A DNA stretch of 64,000 bases from Poriferisodalis sp965116715 (GTDB lineage Bacteria > Actinomycetota > Acidimicrobiia > Acidimicrobiales > Poriferisodalaceae). The stretch covers positions 1,302,001 to 1,366,000 of the forward strand of contig OZ220724.1 of NCBI GenBank assembly GCA_965116715.1, given 5' to 3'. Shown here piece after piece: positions 39,317-46,879 of the stretch. Made by a program: the position numbers and the translations under genes. The first letter of the stretch is position 1. Each line of letters starts with the position of its first letter. Below the pieces are notes generated by a model. It saw nothing but the letters and a program-made list of their open reading frames with translations, searched no databases and was not told the origin of the DNA.

Positions 39317-41377
39317 TCAGACGAGCAGCGGGTCGGTCATCACTTCCACCAGCGCAGGGCCCGCGTGCGCCAATGCGTCGGTGAGCGCCGAGTCCAGCTC
39401 GGCCGCCGCCGTCACCTGGCGGCCCATCGCACCGCAGAGCCCGGCAACGCCGGCGAAGCTCGGGTTGTGCAGCGAGGTCTGCCACACGTCGAGCTCGGCC
39501 GCCCGCTGTTCCTTGGAGATCTTGCCCAGCTCGCCGTTGTTGAGCACAAGGTGGGTGATGTCCATCCCGTACTTGACGGCGGTCGTGAGCTCCATGGCGT
39601 ACTGGCCGAAGCCGCCGTCACCCGAGACCGATACCACCTTCCGGTCCGCCCATCGGCCCCCGTCGGCATCCGTCCCACGCCTGGTTGCGGCCCAGCAGCC
39701 CATCGCCGCGGGGAAGGCGAAGCCGATCGACCCCAGGTAGCCCGACATCAGCACCGTCTGCCCGCAGGGCTCGAAATAACGCCCGAAGGAGTAGGCGTGA
39801 TTGCCGACGTCCACCGGCATGATGGCGTCAGCGGGCACCAGGCGGCTCAGCGCCTCGAACACGACTGCCGAGTTGAGGCCTCTGCCCCGATCGTCGGCGC
39901 GGCGTCGCTGCTTCTCGGCGCGCCAGATTGCCCAGCGCTCTGCCACCTCCGCCGCGGCATTCCCCGGCGCAGCCCGGCCCCCCAGCGCATCGGCCAGTGC
40001 CCGCGCCCCAGTGCCCACATCGGCGAGCAGCGGCACCGTCACCGCGTGAAAACGTCCCAGCGCCATCGGGTCGAAGTCGACCTGCACGATCGGCTTGTAC
40101 GACGCGATGCCGGTGTGATTGGCGAACGACACGCCGAAGGTGACCAGCGCATCGGCCTCATTCATGAACCAGCTGGCGATCGGCGTGCCCGAGCGGCCCA
40201 GCACCCCACAGGCCAGCGGGTGCTGGTCGGCGATGAGGCCCTTGCCCTTGAACGTGGTGGCCACCGGTGCATCCAGCGCCTCGGCCAGCGCGACGATGTC
40301 GTCGATGCCGCTGCGGGCACCGTGTCCCACGATGATCATCGGCCGGGAGGCACCCGCCAGCAGCTCGACCGCACTCTCCAGCGCATTCGCCGCAGGAGCG
40401 ATCTGCCGCGATCCCGTGCGACCCTCCGGCGACCCGGCAGGCGACGCATCGGCCGCTGCCCGCAGCACCTGCACCTCGTCGGGCAGCACCAGGTGTGCCA
40501 CGTCCCGTTCGACCAAGGCAGTCTTGCAGGCGAGGTTCATCAGCTCGGCTGCGTCGGAGCCGGCCTGCACCGTGGCCGAGTAGCGCGACACATCGGCGAA
40601 GGCTGCCGACAGGTCGGTGTCCTGGAAGGCACCCCGGCCACGCACGCTCGAGGGCACCTGGCCCGAAACCGCCAGCACCGGGGCCCGGTCCATCTTGGCG
40701 TCGTACAGCCCCGTCAGCAGGTTGGTGCTGCCCGGCCCGGCGATGGCGAAACAGGCGGCCAATCCGCCGGTGAGCTTGCCGTAGGCGGTGGCGGCGAACG
40801 CAGCGGCGCCCTCGTGGCGCACCCCGATGAACTGCAGATCGCCGCGAGCCTCGGCTGCACGCAGTGCGTCGGCAAACCCCAGGTTCGAATGGCCCACCAT
40901 GCCGAACACCCACGACACGCCCCACGCGCACATGGTCTCGACGAGCTGGTCGGACACCGTCCGAGTGCGGCCTGCTGTCACCGGCAACGCCACGTACACA
41001 CCGTCGGACCGGATCTCGGTGCGGAACGCTGCCGGCGCGTCATCGAACGGGGGCGGTGGTGTTCCGTTGAGCGGCGAGTAGTCGTAGCCGTGCCACGGGC
41101 AGCGCAGCCAGCCCCGCTCGATGCTTCCCTCGCCGAGGGGACCGCCCTGGTGCGGGCATGCGTTGGCCAAGCAGCCGAATCCGGCCTCGGTCCGGGTGAC
41201 GCACAGGGTCTCGTGACCGACGGTCACTGTGGTGACCCGTCCCACGTCCAGCTCGTCGACCCCCTCCAGTCGATGCCAGGCGAACTCGCCGGTCGGCAGG
41301 GCGGGCACTGCGCTGCTGGGCTTCGGAGTGCCGGCGCCGGCCTCAGTCGCTTGCGGATGTTGGGATGCGTCGCGCAT
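39317..41377 (-). CDS. Rieske [2Fe-2S] domain fused to a ThDP-dependent (acetolactate synthase/pyruvate oxidase-like) enzyme
   Basis: A 686-residue fusion. Residues about 30–125 form a Rieske domain with both cluster motifs, CPHQGGPLGEG and RCPWHGYDYS. From about residue 140 onwards there is a full ThDP enzyme: DQLVETMCAWGVSWVFGMVG, the catalytic Glu region GVRHEGAAAFAATAYGKL with GPGSTNLLTGLYDAKMDRAP, central domain VGHGARSGIDDIVALAEALD, and the ThDP-binding GDGGFGQYAMELTTAVKYG with the NNGELGKISKEQRAA Mg site. The electron-carrying domain suggests a 2-oxoacid oxidase or dehydrogenase passing electrons to the Rieske cluster. Start ATG 41377 follows GGGGTGA. A single gene with no partner next to it. 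Confidence 0.87.
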   Translation of the reverse strand: MRDASQHPQATEAGAGTPKPSSAVPALPTGEFAWHRLEGVDELDVGRVTTVTVGHETLCVTRTEAGFGCLANACPHQGGPLGEGSIERGWLRCPWHGYDYSPLNGTPPPPFDDAPAAFRTEIRSDGVYVALPVTAGRTRTVSDQLVETMCAWGVSWVFGMVGHSNLGFADALRAAEARGDLQFIGVRHEGAAAFAATAYGKLTGGLAACFAIAGPGSTNLLTGLYDAKMDRAPVLAVSGQVPSSVRGRGAFQDTDLSAAFADVSRYSATVQAGSDAAELMNLACKTALVERDVAHLVLPDEVQVLRAAADASPAGSPEGRTGSRQIAPAANALESAVELLAGASRPMIIVGHGARSGIDDIVALAEALDAPVATTFKGKGLIADQHPLACGVLGRSGTPIASWFMNEADALVTFGVSFANHTGIASYKPIVQVDFDPMALGRFHAVTVPLLADVGTGARALADALGGRAAPGNAAAEVAERWAIWRAEKQRRRADDRGRGLNSAVVFEALSRLVPADAIMPVDVGNHAYSFGRYFEPCGQTVLMSGYLGSIGFAFPAAMGCWAATRRGTDADGGRWADRKVVSVSGDGGFGQYAMELTTAVKYGMDITHLVLNNGELGKISKEQRAAELDVWQTSLHNPSFAGVAGLCGAMGRQVTAAAELDSALTDALAHAGPALVEVMTDPLLV

Positions 41378-41469
41378 CGCTCACCCCTGTTCAGCTCGCG
41401 CTCATCGTCGCACACGAAGCCAGCGGCTCTGTAGTCGCGACAGGGGCACCAGACATTCCCGCGCGGCTC

Positions 41470-41475
41470 TAGCGT
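41470..41475 (+). promoter_or_regulatory. -10 box TAGCGT for leaderless SixA-like start
   Basis: TAGCGT ends 7 bases before GTG 41483 and would drive the four overlapping genes up to 44989. Confidence 0.5.
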
Positions 41476-41482
41476 TCTGCGA

Positions 41483-41971
41483 GTGCTGCATCTCGTGCGA
41501 CACGCATCGGCCGGCGATCGGCACGCTTGGCGGGACGATGACAGCGCTCGGCCGCTGGACCCGATGGGTCACGCTCAAGCCGAGGCCATCGCGGCGACGC
41601 TCGCGCCCGCACCTGTCCGGCGCATCCTCTCGAGCCCCAGCATCCGCTGCACCCAGACGGTCGAGCCGCTCGCGGCCAAGCTGGGACTCGACATCGAGAT
41701 CACCGCCGAGCTTGCCGAGGGCGCTGATGGCTGGCGAACTGAGGCGCTGGTGGAGCGCCTTTGCGGCGAGGAGGGTGACAGCGTGCTGTGCAGCCACGGC
41801 GACGTCATTCCTGAGGTGCTCTGGCGCCTGTCCTACCGCGGGATCGACGTGAACCCCACACGCTGCAAGAAGGCGTCCATCTGGGAACTTCATGCCATTG
41901 ACGGCGCCGTCAGCCATGGCATCTACCGGGCGCCGCGCACGTTCGGTGCCGCGTTGGAGGATCTGAGGTGA
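41483..41971 (+). CDS. SixA-like phosphohistidine phosphatase
   Basis: A 162-residue histidine phosphatase: catalytic MLHLVRHASAGDRHAWR at the very N-terminus, RPLDPMGHAQAEAIAATL, RILSSPSIRCTQTVEPLA and the second His in VLCSHGDVIPEVL. SixA-type enzymes remove phosphate from histidine phosphotransfer proteins, but in actinobacteria most act on unknown phosphoesters. Start GTG 41483 is leaderless. Its stop overlaps the next gene's GTG (GTGA), making it the head of a coupled operon. Confidence 0.85.
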   Translation: MLHLVRHASAGDRHAWRDDDSARPLDPMGHAQAEAIAATLAPAPVRRILSSPSIRCTQTVEPLAAKLGLDIEITAELAEGADGWRTEALVERLCGEEGDSVLCSHGDVIPEVLWRLSYRGIDVNPTRCKKASIWELHAIDGAVSHGIYRAPRTFGAALEDLR

Positions 41972-43170
41972 GCGCGGGCCGGCACTACTACGTCGAGTCG
42001 TACGACTCGATCTCGTTGGCGCCCTACCGGGTCAGCCGATCGCCTTTCGCTCACCGCTACACCACCGATCAGACCATTCACGGGGTGTACTGCAACCGGC
42101 TGTTCCCGGTGAAGTCGCATCCCGACGAAGATCCCATCCCGCACTACTGGAAGCTGCGCCGGGGCGTCATGCTGTATGACGTTCCCGAGAAACCGCTGGA
42201 GATCGCCGGATCCGATGCGGCGCGCCTGCTCGAGCGGGTGCTGGTGTGCAGGGTTGCCGATCTCGGCATCGGTCGCTGCCGGTACGGCCTGGCGTGCAAC
42301 GACGACGGCACGATCCTGATGGACGGAGTCGTGATGCGTCTGGCCGCCGACCGCTTCTGGTACGTCATTGCGAACGGCGAGTTCCTGAGCTGGCTGCGGG
42401 CGCACGCCATCGGGCTCGATGTCGACGCCAACGACCCTGACTCACGCGTGCTGCAGATCCAAGGCCCCAAGTCGCTCGATGTGCTCGATGCCGCCATCGG
42501 CGGGGGCTTGGGGGCCGACTTCAAGTACTTCCGCGCCGGCTTCTTCGACGTGTGCGGCCAGACGCTGTGGGTGTCGCGGACCGGATGGACCGGCGAGGTG
42601 GGCATCGAGATCTACTGCAACAGCGGGCCACAGCCCACCGATCACGACGCGCTCTGGGACGGCCTGTTCGCCTGCGGCGAGCCGTTCGGCATGGAGTTCA
42701 GCCCCGTGTCGTCCATGGGCATCCGGCGCATCGAGTCAGGAATCCTGGACAACGGCACCGACATCGAACCGGGCCTGACGCCCTACGGTGCCGGGCTCGG
42801 CCACTTCGTCCGGCTCGACAAGGACGACTTCATCGGCAAGGCAGCTCTGGAGACAGCCGACCGCAGCCAGTTGCTGTTCGGTCTGGTCTGCCCCACTGCC
42901 ATGCCGGAGCCCCAGATGGGCGTCAGCTACGGAGGCAGCCAAGTCGGGCACGTGACCATCGGGACGTGGTCGCCCACGCTGGATGTGGGTGTCGGCTACG
43001 TGCGCTTCGATCGGCCGCTGCCCGGCGACGGCTGGGCGGCCCAGACCGTTCACTTGCACGACTACGAGGGCGCGTCGCACGAAGCCACCGTGGACACCCT
43101 GCCGTTTGTCGACAAAGAGAAGCAGTTGCCGCGCGTTGCCTGGAACGGCTCGAGCGCAGGCCCTAGGTGA
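41968..43170 (+). CDS. GcvT/DmdA-like aminomethyltransferase-family protein
   Basis: A 400-residue folate-dependent enzyme fold: GVMLYDVPEKPLEIAGSDAA (N-terminal barrel start), CRYGLACNDDGTILMDGVVM, LQIQGPKSLDVLDAAIGG, the folate-binding VSRTGWTGEVGIEIYC, GIRRIESGILDNGTDIE, and the C-terminal LDKDDFIGKAALE. It carries the T-protein signature but is not beside gcvH or gcvP, so it is unlikely to serve glycine cleavage. DmdA-type demethylases and dimethylglycine-oxidase halves share this fold. Operon context with an ornithine-cyclodeaminase-like enzyme and an EamA exporter hints at modification of an amino-acid-like substrate. Confidence 0.85.
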   Translation: MSAGRHYYVESYDSISLAPYRVSRSPFAHRYTTDQTIHGVYCNRLFPVKSHPDEDPIPHYWKLRRGVMLYDVPEKPLEIAGSDAARLLERVLVCRVADLGIGRCRYGLACNDDGTILMDGVVMRLAADRFWYVIANGEFLSWLRAHAIGLDVDANDPDSRVLQIQGPKSLDVLDAAIGGGLGADFKYFRAGFFDVCGQTLWVSRTGWTGEVGIEIYCNSGPQPTDHDALWDGLFACGEPFGMEFSPVSSMGIRRIESGILDNGTDIEPGLTPYGAGLGHFVRLDKDDFIGKAALETADRSQLLFGLVCPTAMPEPQMGVSYGGSQVGHVTIGTWSPTLDVGVGYVRFDRPLPGDGWAAQTVHLHDYEGASHEATVDTLPFVDKEKQLPRVAWNGSSAGPR

Positions 43171-44114
43171 TGCTGGCGCTCGACGCGGCGGCGGTACGTG
43201 AGGCCACGCCGTGGAGCGAGCTGATGGAAGCCATCGCGGAGCTGCTTGCCGACGGCTCAGCCAGCGTGCCCCAGCGGGAGATCCACGACGTCGGACTGCC
43301 CGGCGGCGGCACCGGTTCGCTGCTGGTGATGCCCGCGTGGCTGGACACCGAGCTGCTCGGCGTGAAGGCGGTCACCTACTACCCCTCCAACGCCGGCACC
43401 GATCTGGGAACGATCAGTGCCGGCTACTTACTGTTCGACGGCCAGACCGGGCAGCTCGCCGCAATGATCGACGGCGACGAACTCACGCTGCGGCGCACGG
43501 CCGCTGTCTCGGCACTGGCCGCCGGTCTTCTGGCCCGCGCCGATGCCCGCCGGCTGCTTGTGGTGGGCACCGGCAACCTTGCGCCCAACCTGGCGCTCGC
43601 ACACGCTGCAGTCCGCCAGCTCGACGCGGTGGAGGTGTGGGGCCGCAGCCCCGAGCGCGCCGCAGCGACGGCCCGCCGACTCGTCGAGGGCGGTCTGCCG
43701 GCGAGACCGGTTGAAGGGCTGGACGCCGCGGTCGAGCGGGCCGACATCGTGACGTGCGCCACCGGTGCCGCCAGCCCATTGGTCCGGGGCGACCTGCTGC
43801 AGCCTGGTACGCACCTCGACCTGGTGGGATCCTTCCGGGCCGACATGCGTGAGGCCGACGATGCAGCCGTGACGGCGGCGACGCTCTTCGTGGACACGTC
43901 CGACGGGGCAGTGCTGGCAGGCGATCTGGCCCAGCCGCTCCAGTCGGGCGCCATCGCCCGCAGCGACATCGCTGCCGACTTGGCGTCGCTGGTGACCCGC
44001 GGCCACCCCGGGCGCATCTCGGACGCCGAGATCACCCTGTTCAAGTCGGTCGGCTTCGCGTTGAGCGGCTTGGCCGCAGCCCGCGTGATCCATCGCCGCA
44101 TCGGCAGCTCGTGA
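43170..44114 (+). CDS. Ornithine cyclodeaminase / μ-crystallin family protein
   Basis: A 314-residue Rossmann enzyme: VPQREIHDVGLPGGGTGSLL, TYYPSNAGTDLGTISAGYLL, the substrate/NAD loop LTLRRTAAVSALAAGLLARA, LLVVGTGNLAPNLALAHAAV, and GSFRADMREADDAAV near the end. The family includes ornithine cyclodeaminase, alanine dehydrogenase and ketimine reductase; the exact reaction is unknown. The ATG overlaps the previous stop (TGATG); the GTG three bases earlier is also possible. The next gene's GTG overlaps this stop. Confidence 0.88.
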   Translation: MLALDAAAVREATPWSELMEAIAELLADGSASVPQREIHDVGLPGGGTGSLLVMPAWLDTELLGVKAVTYYPSNAGTDLGTISAGYLLFDGQTGQLAAMIDGDELTLRRTAAVSALAAGLLARADARRLLVVGTGNLAPNLALAHAAVRQLDAVEVWGRSPERAAATARRLVEGGLPARPVEGLDAAVERADIVTCATGAASPLVRGDLLQPGTHLDLVGSFRADMREADDAAVTAATLFVDTSDGAVLAGDLAQPLQSGAIARSDIAADLASLVTRGHPGRISDAEITLFKSVGFALSGLAAARVIHRRIGSS

Positions 44115-44989
44115 TCGTCGAAGCGGGCAGCCGCCGCCTCGGCTGGGGTCTCGCTGCGCTGGGGATGCTGCTGGTGTCCACCGACTCGCTGTGGGTCCGC
44201 GTCTCGGAGGCTGATGCGCTGGACATCGCCTTCATCGTCGGGGTGCTGTCGCTGGTGCTCTACGGCGCCATGGTCCTGCGCCAAGCGTCGGCGTCGTGGG
44301 CGTCGCTGCGGGCCGATACTCGGCCGCTGCTGGCAATCGGGGCGCTCGGCGCGATCAGTCAGCTCACGTTCATCTCGGCGATCACCCACACCGAGGTGCC
44401 CAACGTGGTGGCGATCGTGGCCTCCGCGCCCGTGCTGGCGGCGGCGTTCGCCTGGGTGGCCCTCCGTGAGCGCACGTCGCCGCGGGTGGCCGTGGGCATC
44501 GCGCTGACGGTGGTGGGCATCGGCATGGTGGTGTCCACGTCGGTCGGCTCGCCCAAGCTGCTCGGCGATTTCCTGGCTCTCATCGCCGTGATCTGCTTTG
44601 CCGCCAGCACCGTCATCTGGCGCCGCCACCGGGACATGAGCCGCATCGTCGGCCTGTCGCTCGCGGCGGTGCTCGTGGTGATCCCGACGGCGTTCGTGGC
44701 CGATCTGGGAACGCTCGACGCCACAGCATGGGCGGCGATATTCGCCATGGGTCTGGTGTGCAATCCGCTCGGACGCTTGTCCTACAGCAACGCCCCCAGG
44801 TTCGCGCCGGCCAGCGAGGTGGCCCTGTTCGCCCCGGTGGAGACCGTCGCCGGCATCGTGTGGGCGGCGCTGTTCCTGGACGAGTACCCGGCGCTGGTCA
44901 CGCTGGGCGGTGCCGTCGTGGTGATCTTCGGCATGCTCTACGCCACCGTGCTGGACCGCAAAAGCGCTGTGGCGTTCGGCAGCGACTGA
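44111..44989 (+). CDS. EamA/DMT-family transporter
   Basis: A 292-residue ten-helix exporter with LGWGLAALGMLLVSTDSLWV, AIGALGAISQLTFISAITHT, APVLAAAFAWVALRER (repeat one end) and the second repeat NAPRFAPASEVALFAPVETV plus LFLDEYPALVTLGGAVVVIF. It is the last gene of a four-gene operon with overlapping ends; export of the product made by the preceding enzymes is a reasonable guess. Start GTG 44111 overlaps the previous stop. Confidence 0.88.
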   Translation: MIVEAGSRRLGWGLAALGMLLVSTDSLWVRVSEADALDIAFIVGVLSLVLYGAMVLRQASASWASLRADTRPLLAIGALGAISQLTFISAITHTEVPNVVAIVASAPVLAAAFAWVALRERTSPRVAVGIALTVVGIGMVVSTSVGSPKLLGDFLALIAVICFAASTVIWRRHRDMSRIVGLSLAAVLVVIPTAFVADLGTLDATAWAAIFAMGLVCNPLGRLSYSNAPRFAPASEVALFAPVETVAGIVWAALFLDEYPALVTLGGAVVVIFGMLYATVLDRKSAVAFGSD

Positions 44990-45061
44990 GGGTTGCCGGT
45001 TCGCCAGGGACACTGCTCAGGACCCCGCACTCGCTGAACGCGCGATACACCAAAGCGGCAG

Positions 45062-46000
45062 CTACCGGCGGTAGGCGAACGTCTCGTCGAAGCGGGACTG
45101 CAGGTAGGCGCCAGAGGTCGTCGTGGCGTACTTCGGCTGCTCTCCCTCGCCGAGACAGCTCGACAGGCACTCCACCACCGTGTCGTAGGACGGGTTGACG
45201 AACGTGGGCACTGAGTAGCGATCGGCCGCGCGCGGCGACTGCACCCGGTGAACGGTGGCGCGGTACCGGTCGTTGGTCCAGCGGGCCAGCATGTCGCCGA
45301 GATTCACGATGAAACTGCCGGCCGGGGCGACGATGTCGTGCCAGCGTCCCTCAACGTCGGCCAACTGCAAACCCGGCGTCCCGTCGATGTGCAGCAGCGT
45401 GACGCAGCCGTAGTCACTGTGCGCGCCGCAGCCAAGCTGGTCGCGAGACGGTTCAGCGACGGCTGGGTAGCGGATGAGCCGGGTGCCGACCAGCGGGCGC
45501 TCGAAGCGCTGGTCGAAGAACGACTGCTCCTGGCCGAGGGCTTGCGCCATCAGGCGCAGCAGCCGCTTGGCTGCGGTGAGCACGGCAGCTTGGTACGCCT
45601 CGATGGCGTCACGAAAGCCGGGCAAGGCCGGCCATTGGTTCGGTCCTTCCAGCGGCGAGCGCAGCGGGTCATCTGCGCGAACTTCGGGACCGAAATCCAT
45701 GGTCTCCTTGAGGTCAGCCCGCAGCCCCGGCTGCAGCAGCTCGCCTTCGACGCCGGCATAGCCACGGTGATGATCGGAGCGCTCGATCGCCAGCGAGTTC
45801 TTGTACTTGAGCGGCTGGGCGAAGAACTCCCTGGTTGCGGCGAGCACACCGTCGAGCAGGTCGCTGGGCACGCCGTGGCCGGTGATGGCAAGGAAGCCGA
45901 TGCCGCGGCACGCCGCGTCGATCTGGCTGCACACGTCATCGGGCGCGGCGCAGGCTGAGATATCGATCACCGGGATCGACGCGCAGTGCTCGCCGGCCAT
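45062..46000 (-). CDS. Isopenicillin N synthase-family 2-oxoglutarate/Fe(II) oxygenase
   Basis: A 312-residue non-haem oxygenase: the N-terminal DIOX_N block (SIPVIDISACAAPDDVCSQI, FLAITGHGVPSDLLDGVL), the iron site HSDYGCVTLLHIDG (HxD) and YRATVHRVQSP (second His), with RYSVPTF for 2-oxoglutarate binding. The active-site pattern is complete. Substrate not inferable; relatives include ethylene-forming and flavonoid-type enzymes as well as small-acid hydroxylases. Start ATG 46000 has TACGTT 6 bases upstream. Confidence 0.9.
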   Translation of the reverse strand: MAGEHCASIPVIDISACAAPDDVCSQIDAACRGIGFLAITGHGVPSDLLDGVLAATREFFAQPLKYKNSLAIERSDHHRGYAGVEGELLQPGLRADLKETMDFGPEVRADDPLRSPLEGPNQWPALPGFRDAIEAYQAAVLTAAKRLLRLMAQALGQEQSFFDQRFERPLVGTRLIRYPAVAEPSRDQLGCGAHSDYGCVTLLHIDGTPGLQLADVEGRWHDIVAPAGSFIVNLGDMLARWTNDRYRATVHRVQSPRAADRYSVPTFVNPSYDTVVECLSSCLGEGEQPKYATTTSGAYLQSRFDETFAYRR

Positions 46001-46006
46001 GGCTGA

Positions 46007-46012
46007 AACGTA
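46007..46012 (-). promoter_or_regulatory. -10 box TACGTT for leaderless oxygenase start
   Basis: TACGTT ends 6 bases before ATG 46000. Confidence 0.4.
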
Positions 46013-46077
46013 CCGGCTGCAAGACGCGCCGAAGCGGGCCGGCAGGGGGATACCGGCCCGCTTCGGATTGGGAGGAC

Positions 46078-46719
46078 TCAGGCGGTCGAGACCGAGCTGT
46101 GCGATCCGATGTGACCGCCCAGACGGTGAAGTCCACGGCGACCGTGCCAGCCGCGCTTGCCGTCACCTCGCTCGGGATGCTGGCCGTTCACCAGCGCAGT
46201 GACTCTCTCGGTCAACGATTCGGTGTCGATCTCGTGGTCGTGCTCCGCAGCGTGATTGCTGATGGCGCTCACGATTGCGTCGATGACCTCGGACGTCTCG
46301 ACGCCCTCGGAGGCGGCAATTTCGGCCAGCGTCTCGCCGTCCATCATCCTGTCGCGCAACGCTTCGGGTTCCATGCCGAGCAACTCGGCCGCCGCCGTCA
46401 CCGCTGCCCGGTGTCCACACTTGCCGCCGCGGCGTTCACCGTCCTCGTGATGGCGGGTCTCGCCTTCGTGATGCACCGGGATGGCTTCCTCGTGATGAGC
46501 CTGGATGAGGGATTGGCCTCCCGCTGATTGCAATCCTTGGGTGACACCCATGGAGTCGCTGCTCTGGGCCCCGGCTGAGCCAATGGTGAACATCAGAGCA
46601 AGCATGCTCGCTGTCGCCACGGCGAGCAGTGCAATGGGCAGTCGACTTGTTCGTCCTCCGGCGAGTCGCCGTCTGCGTGGGTTGCTCGGAGTCGGTGTTT
46701 CTGCTTCGTTGTCAGTCAT
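46078..46719 (-). CDS. Secreted or membrane-anchored His-rich protein
   Basis: A 213-residue protein from ATG 46719, which follows the strong ribosome-binding site AAAGGAG. Residues about 26–51 are a hydrophobic signal/anchor (LPIALLAVATASMLALMFTI) ending in GSAGAQSS. It then has a His/Glu/Asp-rich stretch (HHEEAIPVHHEGETRHHED, about 75–95) that could bind metal, followed by a helical unit LGMEPEALRDRMMDGETLAE and a basic Gly/His tail. I do not recognise a named family. Expression is probably controlled by the four 11-bp-spaced repeats at 46774–46812, suggesting an envelope-stress or metal response. Confidence 0.6.
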   Translation of the reverse strand: MTDNEAETPTPSNPRRRRLAGGRTSRLPIALLAVATASMLALMFTIGSAGAQSSDSMGVTQGLQSAGGQSLIQAHHEEAIPVHHEGETRHHEDGERRGGKCGHRAAVTAAAELLGMEPEALRDRMMDGETLAEIAASEGVETSEVIDAIVSAISNHAAEHDHEIDTESLTERVTALVNGQHPERGDGKRGWHGRRGLHRLGGHIGSHSSVSTA

Positions 46720-46773
46720 GCCGTCACTCCTTTCGGGAGGGAAGTCGGGCACCTCAGACTCTGATCGGTGATG

Positions 46774-46812
46774 CTGAATACTCCCTGAGACAATCCTGAA
46801 AATATGCTGAGA
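46774..46812 (-). promoter_or_regulatory. Four direct repeats at exact 11-bp spacing (response-regulator-type operator)
   Basis: On the minus strand TCTCAG, TTTCAG, TCTCAG and ATTCAG occur at 46812, 46801, 46790 and 46779 (first base), each 11 bp from the next. Helically phased direct repeats of this kind are typical binding arrays of OmpR/PhoB-type regulators. The array begins 55 bases upstream of the His-rich gene. Confidence 0.6.
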
Positions 46813-46823
46813 CTCACTCACCG

Positions 46824-46835
46824 CTTGCGCGCAAG
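46824..46835. repeat. 12-bp perfect palindrome CTTGCGCGCAAG
   Basis: A perfect palindrome lies between the inositol-phosphate synthase stop and the 11-bp repeat array. It has no T-tract after it on either strand, so it is more likely a protein-binding site than a terminator. Confidence 0.45.
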
Positions 46836-46879
46836 AAACAAACAGTCCGTAAACAATTGGAGTCGCAGGGGCGACGGTC

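Noticed and set aside
46824..46835. CTTGCGCGCAAG palindrome as a terminator of the inositol-phosphate synthase gene
   Set aside because: No T-tract follows on the coding strand.
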